A stretch of DNA of 64,000 bases from Planctomycetota bacterium (GTDB lineage: Bacteria; Planctomycetota; UBA1135; JADKAF01), in assembly GCA_016719295.1 (NCBI GenBank), contig JADKAF010000001.1, forward strand, positions 4,774,001 to 4,838,000, read 5' to 3'. A model generated the notes under the pieces. It ran no database searches. It saw nothing but the letters and a program-made list of their open reading frames with translations, and was not told where the DNA came from. The position numbers were made by a program, and so were the translations under genes. Below are positions 1 through 7,836 of the stretch, piece after piece (position 1 is the first letter of the stretch; each line of letters begins with the position of its first letter).

Positions 1-195
1 CCGTTCTATCGCGCGCGCCGCTGGCGCATCCACCGCGGCGACCCTCCGGCGCACGCGTCCCTCTATGCGGCAGCCTGCCTCGTGGGCAAGTGGCCCGAGG
101 CCCTCGGCGTCCTCGGCGTGTGGAAGGATCGCTTGCTCGGCCGCAACCCGCGTTGGATCGAGTACAAGGACGTCGTGCCGCTCGAGCCGCGCTGA
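1..195 (+). CDS. C-terminal end of a probable family 2 glycosyltransferase (partial)
   Basis: The reading frame is open from base 1 and ends at a TGA at 193-195, giving the last 64 residues of a protein whose start lies outside the window. The tail contains HASLYAAACLVGKWPEALGV and ends in a run with WIEYKDV. I recall tails of this kind (growth-like segment, then R-x-IEYK) in membrane-associated GT2 enzymes of exopolysaccharide loci, but the catalytic domain is not visible. The neighbours (GT-C enzyme, deacetylase, exosortase) fit that role. It converges on the next gene with 7 bases between the stops. The function is an inference and the coding call is firmer. Confidence 0.5.
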   Translation, partial: PFYRARRWRIHRGDPPAHASLYAAACLVGKWPEALGVLGVWKDRLLGRNPRWIEYKDVVPLEPR

Positions 196-202
196 CGCGC
201 GC

Positions 203-1780
203 TCAGCGCTCCGAACGGCGTCGCAACGCGCCCACGTTCGCCTCGGGATCGAAGTGCGCGACCTCGAAGGCGCTCGCGATCACTGGCGACTTCATCCAGT
301 CGCGCATCGCGGGATACCAATCGGCGAGGAACTCGATCGGCGAGGCCACGACGTATTCGTGCAGCCGGCGTTGGATCAGCGCTTCGTAGGCGCCGGGGTT
401 CACCTTGCCGTCGAGGTTCATCGTGCGGTCGTGGAAGAAGCCGACGGTGCCGGTCTGCACCGCGCCGACCCACGCTTGCTCCGGCACGTTGGCCTGCACC
501 CAGCGTACGACTTCGAAGTGCGCGTGGTCGCCGTGAGCCAAGTGGTTGCGCGCGGTGACTCCGCCGACGAGGAGTACGAGGCTCGCGGCCGTCGCCGGAG
601 CCGCCCACCCCGCGCCGCAGCGCGCGAGCGCGCGCACGATGAGCACGCACATCGGCAACATCAGCCAGGGTGCGAGCGGGAAGAAGTAGCGCGGCAGGAA
701 CCAGCCCGCGCCGAAGAAGAGTCCGTAGAACGCGGCGAGCCCGCCGCTGAAGACCCCGAGCAGCGCGAGGAGGCGCCGCTCCGGACCGCGGAGCTGCGGC
801 CAGATCCGCAAGAGCAGCGCGAGCCCTCCCAGGACGATCAGCGCCGCCACGTAGGGCATCCACGCTGTGTGCTGCACGCCGATCGGGATCGGTACGATCG
901 CGATCAAGTACTCGACCCAGATGATGGGCATCTCCGCCAAGTTGCCTGCGAAGCTCCCCGTCAAGCTCTCGGCGCGGCCGCTGACAGGCACGATGTGGCC
1001 GAAGTTGGCGTAGTTGAAGACGAGCCAAGGCGAAGCGACGGCGATCGAGACGAGCCCAGTCACCGTCGTGCGCGTCAGGCGTAGCGGCAAGGTCTCCCGC
1101 GGATCCGCGCGCGGGGCGAAGCCCTGCACGAGGCAAGCGCCCGCGATGAGGAAGATCGCGTCGTTCCGCACCAGGAAGGCGAGGCCGAGGAGCACGCCGA
1201 AGAGGATGGAGCGCCGCCAGGAGAGGGAGGAGCGGGTGTCGATCGCGATGCCCGCGACCAGCAGCGCGATGCAGCCGTAGGCGCCGGTCTCGAGGCAGTT
1301 CATCGAGTGCGGCAGCGCGACCGGGCTGGCGAAGCTGAGCGCTGCCACGAGCTGCGCGATGCTCCGCCCTTGCGGCCGGCCCTCGAGCAGGTGCGCGAAG
1401 GAGCGGTAGCAGATCCAGGCCATGGCTCCGGAGAGCGCGAGCTGGAAAAGCAGGACCAACGCGACCCCGAGCTCCTTCTCCCCGCCGGACAGGGCGAAGA
1501 AGCAGGACCAGATCAGCGTGGTAAGCGGCTGGGTTCCGTTGGTCGGGATCTCGCCGGAGGCCGTGCTGAAGCCGTTGCCGATCGCGAGGTTCCTCGCGAT
1601 CGTCAGCATGAGGTAGCCGTCCTCGGTGGGGTAGCGCTGCAGGAAGCGGCTCCCTCCTTCGAAGAAGGGCAGCACGCGCGCGAACGCTCCGAGCGCGTAG
1701 AAGCAGAGGCATACGCGCGCGATCAGGCGCTCGAGACGAGCGGGCTCGCTCGCGGAGGGCGCGGTCGACGAAGAGCTCAT
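203..1780 (-). CDS. Integral membrane glycosyltransferase, GT-C fold (PMT/ArnT-like)
   Basis: This 525-residue polytopic membrane protein would transfer a sugar from a lipid-phosphate donor on the outer side of the inner membrane. After a short polar N-terminus and the first membrane span comes an acidic first loop (YPTEDGYLMLTIARNLAIGN, then TNGTQPL). This matches the D/E-bearing catalytic loop of GT39/GT83-type enzymes. About nine to eleven hydrophobic segments follow, and the C-terminal part is soluble. The start chosen is the ATG at 1780; a longer open frame upstream runs through a low-complexity intergenic stretch and is unlikely to be translated. The donor and acceptor cannot be told from sequence. 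Its place beside a deacetylase and an exosortase suggests exopolysaccharide or surface-protein glycosylation. Confidence 0.8.
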   Translation of the reverse strand: MSSSSTAPSASEPARLERLIARVCLCFYALGAFARVLPFFEGGSRFLQRYPTEDGYLMLTIARNLAIGNGFSTASGEIPTNGTQPLTTLIWSCFFALSGGEKELGVALVLLFQLALSGAMAWICYRSFAHLLEGRPQGRSIAQLVAALSFASPVALPHSMNCLETGAYGCIALLVAGIAIDTRSSLSWRRSILFGVLLGLAFLVRNDAIFLIAGACLVQGFAPRADPRETLPLRLTRTTVTGLVSIAVASPWLVFNYANFGHIVPVSGRAESLTGSFAGNLAEMPIIWVEYLIAIVPIPIGVQHTAWMPYVAALIVLGGLALLLRIWPQLRGPERRLLALLGVFSGGLAAFYGLFFGAGWFLPRYFFPLAPWLMLPMCVLIVRALARCGAGWAAPATAASLVLLVGGVTARNHLAHGDHAHFEVVRWVQANVPEQAWVGAVQTGTVGFFHDRTMNLDGKVNPGAYEALIQRRLHEYVVASPIEFLADWYPAMRDWMKSPVIASAFEVAHFDPEANVGALRRRSER

Positions 1781-2000
1781 GCGTGATGGCGAAGGGCGCG
1801 GCGCGTTGCGGCGGGACGATGTGGCACCACGAGGTCCCGACGCGCTCGCCTTGCCACGGAAGCTAGCACATCCCAAACTACGCCGCCTCTCGAGCGGCTC
1901 GCGCGAGATGGACCCAGCCGACGGAGGAGCATCGGCGGCGCACCGAGCCACGCTGGAAGGAAGCTGCGGGAAGGAAAGAACTTCGCATGGCCGGCACCTC

Positions 2001-2060
2001 CCGAGGTACGAAGAGAAGGGCCGAGGTACGAAGAGAAGGTTCGAGGCACGAAGAGAAGGG
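2001..2060. repeat. Three tandem 20-bp direct repeats
   Basis: Three head-to-tail copies of CCGAGGTACGAAGAGAAGGG lie at 2001-2020, 2021-2040 and 2041-2060. The second copy differs at one base and the third at two. The array sits between the divergent GT-C gene (start 1780) and deacetylase gene (start 2118), about 57 bases upstream of the latter. It could hold repeated regulator-binding sites or be a slippage expansion. No spacers separate the units, so it is not a CRISPR array. The rest of the 1781-2117 spacer shows nothing else I can name. Confidence 0.85.
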
Positions 2061-2117
2061 CGAGTATCTCGATGGGCGCGGCGCGCTGAGCAGCGCTGCG
2101 CGTGCGGAGGAGTAGGA

Positions 2118-3146
2118 GTGTCGCTTTCGCGGCGAGTGCGCTGGAGCTTGGATGTCGGAGCGCGTGCGCTCGGCGTGCTCTCCGTACAGGAAGCGCGCAT
2201 GCGCCGCGGGCTCACCGTGCTCACCTATCATCGCGTGCTTCCGCAGGAGCGCTGCGCGCGCTATCCGTTCCCTGCGCTGGTGATGCCCGAGGCGGCCTTC
2301 GCTGCGCAGGTCGAGTGGTTGGCGAAGCGCTGCGAGGTCTTGCCCCTGCGGGAAGCCTTGCCGCGTTCGAGGAGCGGGGCAAAGCCGCGTCGCCCGCTCG
2401 TCGCGATCACCTTCGACGACGGGTACGCCGACAATCACGACCTCGCGGCACCGATCCTCGAAGCGAGCGGCGTGCGCGCGACCTTCTTCGTGACGACGGG
2501 CTTTCTCGAGGCGACGCGGCCGCTGTGGTTCGATCGCGGGGCGGAGCTGCTGGGCGCCGTCGGCGCGGCGCACGCCGCGCGATCGGTCGCGCGCGCGATC
2601 GGCTTCGCCGGTGCGCCGGTAGGTGATCCGCCGGAGGCGCTGCTCGCGTGGCTGGAAGCCCTGAAGCAGGAGAGCGCGGAGGCGCGCGAGCGCTTCTTGG
2701 CTGAGCTCGAGCGCACGCTGGGGCGCGTCGTTCCGCTCGCGGGCTACGAGCCGATGACGCGCGCGCAGGCGCTCGCCCTGCATCAACGCGGTCACGAGCT
2801 CGGCTCGCACTCGCAGACCCATCCGATCCTGCCTTCGCTCTCCGACGAGGAGCTGCACGCGGAGATCGCGGCCTCGCGCGAGCAGCTCGCGCAGTGGAGC
2901 GGGGCATCCATCGAGGGCTTCTGCTATCCGAACGGCGACTGCGACGAGCGTGTGCTCGCCGCCGTTCGAGATGCGGGCTATCGCTATGCCTGCACGACGC
3001 GCGACGGAGTCGCGGGACCGAGCGACGACGTGCTCGCCTTGCCGCGTATCTGCGTCACGAACCACGCAGTGTCGAGCGCGAACGGCAGGTTCCGCTTGAC
3101 GGCGTTCCGCGCCGAGGTTGCGAGGTTTCATGCGCTCTGGCGCTGA
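2118..3146 (+). CDS. Polysaccharide deacetylase (NodB homology, carbohydrate esterase 4 type)
   Basis: This 342-residue enzyme is predicted to remove N- or O-acetyl groups from a surface polysaccharide in a metal-dependent reaction. The N-terminal motif LTVLTYHRVLP is typical of this subfamily. The NodB signature TFDDGYADN carries D100 and D101, and the metal-binding SHSQTHP motif supplies H231 and H235. The C-terminal GFCYPNGDCD segment fits the later NodB motifs. I chose the GTG at 2118 because a GGAGGA Shine-Dalgarno lies six bases before it (2107-2112) and the extra helix is normal in relatives. The ATG at 2199 is an alternative. The 3' end overlaps the exosortase gene by 17 bases, so the two are probably translationally coupled. 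Deacetylases of this type are regular members of exosortase/EPS loci. Confidence 0.88.
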   Translation: MSLSRRVRWSLDVGARALGVLSVQEARMRRGLTVLTYHRVLPQERCARYPFPALVMPEAAFAAQVEWLAKRCEVLPLREALPRSRSGAKPRRPLVAITFDDGYADNHDLAAPILEASGVRATFFVTTGFLEATRPLWFDRGAELLGAVGAAHAARSVARAIGFAGAPVGDPPEALLAWLEALKQESAEARERFLAELERTLGRVVPLAGYEPMTRAQALALHQRGHELGSHSQTHPILPSLSDEELHAEIAASREQLAQWSGASIEGFCYPNGDCDERVLAAVRDAGYRYACTTRDGVAGPSDDVLALPRICVTNHAVSSANGRFRLTAFRAEVARFHALWR

Positions 3147-4815
3147 GCTCTCGGAGGAACGACCGGCGGCTCCGCAGCCGCGCTCGGGCTCGCGGCCGAA
3201 AGGCTCGCGGGGTGGCGAGGCTCCGCGTAGCTGGCGGCGCTGGACCTTCGTGATCGGGGCGCTGTTCCTCGGCGAGCTCTTCGCGCTGCTCGGGAGCTTC
3301 ACGACGGCGGGTCTCCCTCGCGAAGCCGTAGGCTGGACGCGCTGGATGTCGCGCGCGAGCGTCGTGCCGCAGGTGGCGATCGCCTTCGCGACCGCGGTGC
3401 TGCTCTTCGCGCGTCGCGAGCCTCGAGCCCCTGCCGCGAGCGCGCCGCGCACGGCCTCGCCGCGCAAGATAGCACCCCTCCTCGGCGCGCAGCTCGCCAG
3501 CTTCGGCGTGCTCTACTGGCTGAGCTGGCACATCTTCGAGGCGCACCTCCGCGGCTACCAAAACCCAGAGCTCTGGGTCGGGCTCTGGATCGCTTCCGCG
3601 CTGGCGACTGCGGCGATGAGCGCGCTGTGCTGCTTCTCCGCGCAGACCTTGCTCGCCGCGACGCAGCGTCACGCGCCGTTCCTGAGCGCGGCGGTGTTCC
3701 TGGGTCTCGCGGCCTGGGCCGCGGGAGAGCTCGTGGCGCAGGATCTGCGCCTCGCGCTGCGCGGGCCGACGCTCTATCTGGTGGGCGGAGGACTGCGCCT
3801 GGTTCGCGACGACATCCGCGTCGACTTCGAGGAGTTCGTGGTCGGCGCGCCCCACTTCGCGATCCGCATCGCGCCGAACTGCGCAGGCTTCGAAGGTATC
3901 GGGCTCTCGATCGTGTTCGTCACGGCGTATCTCGGCGTCTTCCGTCGCGAGCTGCGCTTCCCGCAGGCTCTTCTGCTCCCCTTGCTCGCGGCGCTCACCG
4001 CTTGGTGCGCGAACGTGCTGCGTCTGGGCAGCCTCATCCTGCTCGGCATCGCCGGTTGGCCCGAGCTCGCGGTGAACGGCTTCCATTCGATCGCCGGCAC
4101 GGCGACCTTCTGCGCGGTGGCGCTCGGCACGGTCGCGCTCTCGCGTCGCTGGCGCTTCTTCTCCGCGCCGCGAGCGGCGCCGTCCGACGAGGAGCTCGTG
4201 CTCGAGCGCGACGCGACGGCGGCCTATCTGCTGCCGTTCCTGCTCGCGATGGCTGTCGGCATGGTGGCCGGCGTGTTCGGCGGCGCGCCTGGTCTCTGGG
4301 AGCCGATGCGCATCGCGGCCGTCGGGCTCGCCCTGCTCCACTTCCGTCGCGAGCTCGCTTTCGGTCCGGCGCGCGATCTGAAGCTCGCGGCGCTGGCCGC
4401 GCTCATCTGCGCCGCGGGCTGGCTAGGGCTCGCCGAGCTCGCGGCGCCCGACGGAGCGCGCGAGCTCGAGGTTCCGGCCGCCGGAGCCGTCAGCTTCGGC
4501 TTCCTCTGTCGGCTCTTCTCCTACGTCGTGATCGCGCCGCTCGTCGAGGAGCTCGCGTTCCGCGGCTACTTGATGCGCCGGCTCTCTCACGCCAACTGGA
4601 GCGCTCTTGCGCCGCGGCAGGCGTCGATGGTCGCTTGGCTGCTCTCGAGCTTGGTGTTCGGATTGCTCCACCCGCACTGGATCGGAGCCGCCCTGTCCGG
4701 CGCTCTCTACGGGCTGGTCTATCTGCGCAGCGGCTCGCTCTTCGCCGCCATCATCGCCCACGCCTTGACCAACGCGCTGCTCGCGGTCTATGCGCTCGCT
4801 CTCGCCACGAGCTGA
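3130..4815 (+). CDS. xrtE: Exosortase E/CPBP protease fusion (VPEID-CTERM-type sorting enzyme)
   Basis: This 561-residue polytopic membrane protein joins two enzymes. Residues about 30-350 form an exosortase with the catalytic Cys in APNCAGFEG (C251), Arg in NVLRLGSL (R298) and His in FHSIAGTATF (H319). Exosortases cleave C-terminal sorting signals and are thought to pass the protein to a surface polysaccharide or lipid. Residues about 355-561 form a CPBP (CAAX protease/bacteriocin-processing) domain with EELAFR (E473, E474, R478), FGLLHPHW (H514) and AHALTN (H544, N548). This fusion order is that of the described exosortase E family. The ATG at 3130 lies inside the end of the deacetylase gene. 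I found no protein in the window with a clear tripartite CTERM tail (motif, membrane span, basic cluster), so substrates must lie elsewhere or use another signal. Confidence 0.85.
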   Translation: MRSGAELSEERPAAPQPRSGSRPKGSRGGEAPRSWRRWTFVIGALFLGELFALLGSFTTAGLPREAVGWTRWMSRASVVPQVAIAFATAVLLFARREPRAPAASAPRTASPRKIAPLLGAQLASFGVLYWLSWHIFEAHLRGYQNPELWVGLWIASALATAAMSALCCFSAQTLLAATQRHAPFLSAAVFLGLAAWAAGELVAQDLRLALRGPTLYLVGGGLRLVRDDIRVDFEEFVVGAPHFAIRIAPNCAGFEGIGLSIVFVTAYLGVFRRELRFPQALLLPLLAALTAWCANVLRLGSLILLGIAGWPELAVNGFHSIAGTATFCAVALGTVALSRRWRFFSAPRAAPSDEELVLERDATAAYLLPFLLAMAVGMVAGVFGGAPGLWEPMRIAAVGLALLHFRRELAFGPARDLKLAALAALICAAGWLGLAELAAPDGARELEVPAAGAVSFGFLCRLFSYVVIAPLVEELAFRGYLMRRLSHANWSALAPRQASMVAWLLSSLVFGLLHPHWIGAALSGALYGLVYLRSGSLFAAIIAHALTNALLAVYALALATS

Positions 4816-4960
4816 GCAAGCGGCCCGCGAAGTCGGCTGGGCGCGCTCCTCGACGTAGAGCGGCTGCTCTCGGCCGTTTCCAGCTCGAGGGATCCCCGCG
4901 GAAAGAGCTCGGGGAACGAAGCGCGCACCTGCACCGATTTCCTACCCCCGCAGAGCTAGC

Positions 4961-4973
4961 CCCTCCGAAAGGG
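4961..4973 (+). promoter_or_regulatory. Small conserved hairpin upstream of the first beta-helix gene
   Basis: The sequence CCCTCCGAAAGGG ends 50 bases before the ATG at 5023. A near-identical CCCTTCGAAAGGG occurs 49 bases before the start of the paralogous gene (7776-7788). The shared position and sequence in otherwise diverged spacers suggest a common leader element, perhaps a transcript hairpin or protein site. The rest of the 4816-5022 spacer shows nothing else I can name. Confidence 0.35.
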
Positions 4974-5022
4974 TGCTTCGGCGCGAGAGCGTCTCATCCC
5001 TTCAGGAGCACTCGGGATACCC

Positions 5023-7113
5023 ATGGCTAGCTTCAACTTTCCGGTGAACCAAGCGCTGCAGCGGAGCGCGGTCGAGAACCGCGTTTGGAATCGCGGGCGC
5101 ATCGCGGCGCAACGGATGGCGAGCGCCCTCCTGCTGTTCGCGGCCGCGTCCTGCAGCGGCGGTGGTGGCGGTGGCAGCGCGACTTCGAGCGAAGTCCAGA
5201 TCCGCCTCGATGGCCCATCCGGCTTCGAGATCTCCGGACCCGAGGGGGGGCCCTTCTCGGCATCGAACCTCTCGCTGCGCCTCGTCAACGAGGGCGTCCT
5301 GCCGGTCGAGTGGTTCGCGGAGCCCACGGCGACCTGGATCACTCTCTCGGCTACGAGCGGGGCTCTCTTGCCCGGCTTCGACACCGTGCTGCAGCTCGCG
5401 GTCGATGGGCCTCAATCCACCACGCTGGGGCTCGGCATGCACCAGTCGCTCGTCAGCGTTCGCGAGCGCAACCTCGCAGCGAGCGCATCGGGTGGCGGTG
5501 GCGAGCTCATCGTGCGCGAAGCCCCCGGCAACGGCGAGCGCTTCATCGGCGAGATCGACGTCACTCTGCGCGTCGTCGAGAACGGCTGGACGCGCTTCGT
5601 CGAGAGCCACGACACGCGCAAGGTCTACGTCAGCGAGTCCCACGGCAACGACGCGAACGACGGCCTCTCGGAAGCGACGCCGAAGCGCACGATCGCCGCA
5701 GGCAAGGCGCTGATGCGCCAAGGCTACCCCGACTGGCTGCTGCTCCGCCGCGGCGATACCTGGTACGAGGCCATCGGCCAGTGGACCAAGGGCGGCCGCT
5801 CTCCGCACGAGCCGATCCTGGTCTCGAGCTACGGTGAATCGAACGAGCGGCCGAAGCTGCGCACGGGCAACGCCAGCGGCATCTGGGCGATCGGCAACAC
5901 TGGCGGCACGCCGCCGAGCTTGAATCACGTCGCCATCGTCGGCCTCGACTTCCACGCGCACACCTACGTGGGCGTCGGCGAGCCCGCCGGCGTGAGCTGG
6001 CTGGTCACTTCGAACGACCTGCTCGTCGAGGACTGCCTCATCGACGGCTACCAGATCAACGTGGCGGTGCCCGGTCACGGCGGGCGCAAGAGCGATATCA
6101 AGATCCGCCGCAACGTGCTGACCAACGCCTTCGCGACCACGGGCACCGTGGGTCACGGCATCTACATGGCCAACTGCGACAACGTGCTGATCGAGGAGAA
6201 CGTGCTCGATCACAACGGCTGGAACCCCGCGGTCAGCGGCGCCGTGCCCTCCATCTTCCGGCACGGCATCTACATCCAGAGCGGTTCGGGCACCTGCACC
6301 GAGGTGACCGTGCGTCGCAACATCATCGCGAACAGCGCCTCGCACGGCCTGCAGCTCCGGCCGGGTGGCGTGGTCGAGGACAACCTCTTCCTCCGCAACA
6401 GCATCGCGCTGCTGCTCGGCGGCGGCAACGAGCCCAATCCGGGCGGCATCGGCGTGGAATGCACGAACAACGTGATCCTCGACGCCAAGGACATCGACGC
6501 GAACAACCGCCGCGGCTGGGGCATCCAGATGCAGAACATCAACAGCGGCCTCGTGCGCGGCAACATCGTCGCCAATCGCACGGGCGGGGGCTTCCCGATC
6601 CCGATGCAGATCGATGGTCAATCGGGGAGCGGGGTCTTCAACCTCGCTCTGGAATCGAACGTGATCTACAACTGGGGCGGGACCATGGCGGTCGTCGGCA
6701 CCGATCAGCAGGTCGGGCGCGTGCGCATCTTCCACAACTCGTTCGACAACACGCGCACGAGCGATCAGCTCCTCTCGCATTCCTCCAGCGCATCCGTGGA
6801 GGCCTGCATCTCCGCCGGGAATCGCTTCTCCAGCACTCAGCCGAATCAGGGCTCTTGGCTGCGCGTCGGCTCGCAGAATATGAGCGTGCCGGTGTGGGCG
6901 AACCTGATGGAGGACACGACCTCGCACGTCGGGCCGGCGAACTTCCTGGATCCGGATCGCACCATCGCGACCTACGACCGGCAGATCGGAGGCGCGGGCT
7001 CGCTCGAGTCCTTCCTGGCTCAGGCGCGCCTGCAGTCGAAGGCGAACTGGCGCTTCGACTACACCGCCGCGGTGGTGAACAACTACATCCGCGACGGCTT
7101 CTTCGAGCCCTGA
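5023..7113 (+). CDS. Lipoprotein with BACON-like domain and right-handed parallel beta-helix
   Basis: This 696-residue protein is predicted to be exported and lipid-anchored. A hydrophobic stretch ends in FAAASCSGG, putting a lipobox cysteine at residue 44, followed by a Gly/Ser linker. Residues about 55-200 form an immunoglobulin-like region with the PVEWFAEPTATWITLSATSG pattern of BACON-like domains. From about residue 205 (RKVYVSESHGNDANDG) to the end lie the turns of a right-handed beta-helix, rich in Asn-ending rungs such as VRRNIIANSASHG. Beta-helix proteins of this type often bind or cleave polysaccharides, but I see no catalytic signature I would defend. A GGAGCA lies about 13 bases before the ATG; an internal ATG at 5116 would still leave the lipobox intact. 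The gene follows the exosortase on the same strand and has a close tandem paralog. Confidence 0.85.
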   Translation: MASFNFPVNQALQRSAVENRVWNRGRIAAQRMASALLLFAAASCSGGGGGGSATSSEVQIRLDGPSGFEISGPEGGPFSASNLSLRLVNEGVLPVEWFAEPTATWITLSATSGALLPGFDTVLQLAVDGPQSTTLGLGMHQSLVSVRERNLAASASGGGGELIVREAPGNGERFIGEIDVTLRVVENGWTRFVESHDTRKVYVSESHGNDANDGLSEATPKRTIAAGKALMRQGYPDWLLLRRGDTWYEAIGQWTKGGRSPHEPILVSSYGESNERPKLRTGNASGIWAIGNTGGTPPSLNHVAIVGLDFHAHTYVGVGEPAGVSWLVTSNDLLVEDCLIDGYQINVAVPGHGGRKSDIKIRRNVLTNAFATTGTVGHGIYMANCDNVLIEENVLDHNGWNPAVSGAVPSIFRHGIYIQSGSGTCTEVTVRRNIIANSASHGLQLRPGGVVEDNLFLRNSIALLLGGGNEPNPGGIGVECTNNVILDAKDIDANNRRGWGIQMQNINSGLVRGNIVANRTGGGFPIPMQIDGQSGSGVFNLALESNVIYNWGGTMAVVGTDQQVGRVRIFHNSFDNTRTSDQLLSHSSSASVEACISAGNRFSSTQPNQGSWLRVGSQNMSVPVWANLMEDTTSHVGPANFLDPDRTIATYDRQIGGAGSLESFLAQARLQSKANWRFDYTAAVVNNYIRDGFFEP

Positions 7114-7144
7114 TCGCGACGGGTCGATCCGAGATCGAGGCACG

Positions 7145-7177
7145 GCGGCTCGCGCGGAGGTTCTCCGCGCGAGCCGC
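7145..7177 (+). terminator. Strong hairpin after the first beta-helix gene
   Basis: A perfect 14-bp stem (7145-7158 with 7164-7177) encloses a 5-base loop, 31 bases past the stop codon. The downstream T content is low (CGTTT). It is therefore a candidate terminator or transcript-stabilising hairpin. The remaining spacer to 7836 has no convincing gene. The frames there are compositional shadows, and it holds only the small hairpin at 7776-7788. Confidence 0.6.
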
Positions 7178-7775
7178 GCTCGTTTCGGGAGGAGATCCCC
7201 GCTGCGAGCCGCTCCGCTCGATCCCTCGACCCCGAGTTTGCGGCGAGGAGCTCTCCCACCGTACGCCCCACTTTCGAGGCGATGGCCCGGCGCCGACCAC
7301 TCCCTGCGCAGGGCTCCTCGGCCGTCCCCGGTCGCGCGCTCGCCCGTCTCGAGCGCCGCTCCGCCCCTGCGATCGGGAGTTCGCCGAGCGCGCCGAACCC
7401 GCAAAGCGCATCAAGGTGCTTGCGGCCGACCTGAAGAGCAGCTGAAACTCCTCTGAAGAACGAGGAACCTGCGCTCCCAGGCGGTCGTCGTTGCACCTGA
7501 GCTCCGGTGCAGTCGGCTACGCCACTCCCGGAGGGTAGGACTCTCCTTCGAGGGGTCGAAGGCGGATCTCCTTGGCGAAAGAGCCGTGGCCTAGAGGAGG
7601 CCCCACGGCGGACGAGTTCTCGGCTCTCCGCGCATCCTCCTCGCCCGCGGCTCAGCTCCGCATCGCCCCTGCTCCTCCGGCGGCCCCACCCCGAGGATCG
7701 TGGTCGCGGAGGCTCGGCTCGTGCCTCCCCGATCCTGCGCCACTCAGCTTCGATCCCGTCTACGAGCGGATGGTG

Positions 7776-7788
7776 CCCTTCGAAAGGG
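7776..7788 (+). promoter_or_regulatory. Conserved small hairpin upstream of the second beta-helix gene
   Basis: GCCCTTCGAAAGGGC (7775-7789) is a perfect 6-bp stem with a CGA loop, 48 bases before the ATG at 7837. It matches the element found at the same distance before the paralog at 5023. Its function is unknown; a shared leader or operator is the inference. Confidence 0.35.
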
Positions 7789-7836
7789 CCTCCGGTGTCA
7801 GCGCTTCAGGTGCCTTTCAGGGCTCATGTGAAAACC

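Noticed and set aside
2001..2060. Possible CRISPR array
   Set aside because: The three 20-bp units are contiguous with no spacers, and no cas genes occur in the window.
7083..7496. A minus-strand frame of 137 codons in the spacer between the beta-helix genes
   Set aside because: Arg/Gly/Ser-rich, without a ribosome site or motif, and partly antisense to the upstream gene and its terminator hairpin. I treat the spacer as non-coding.
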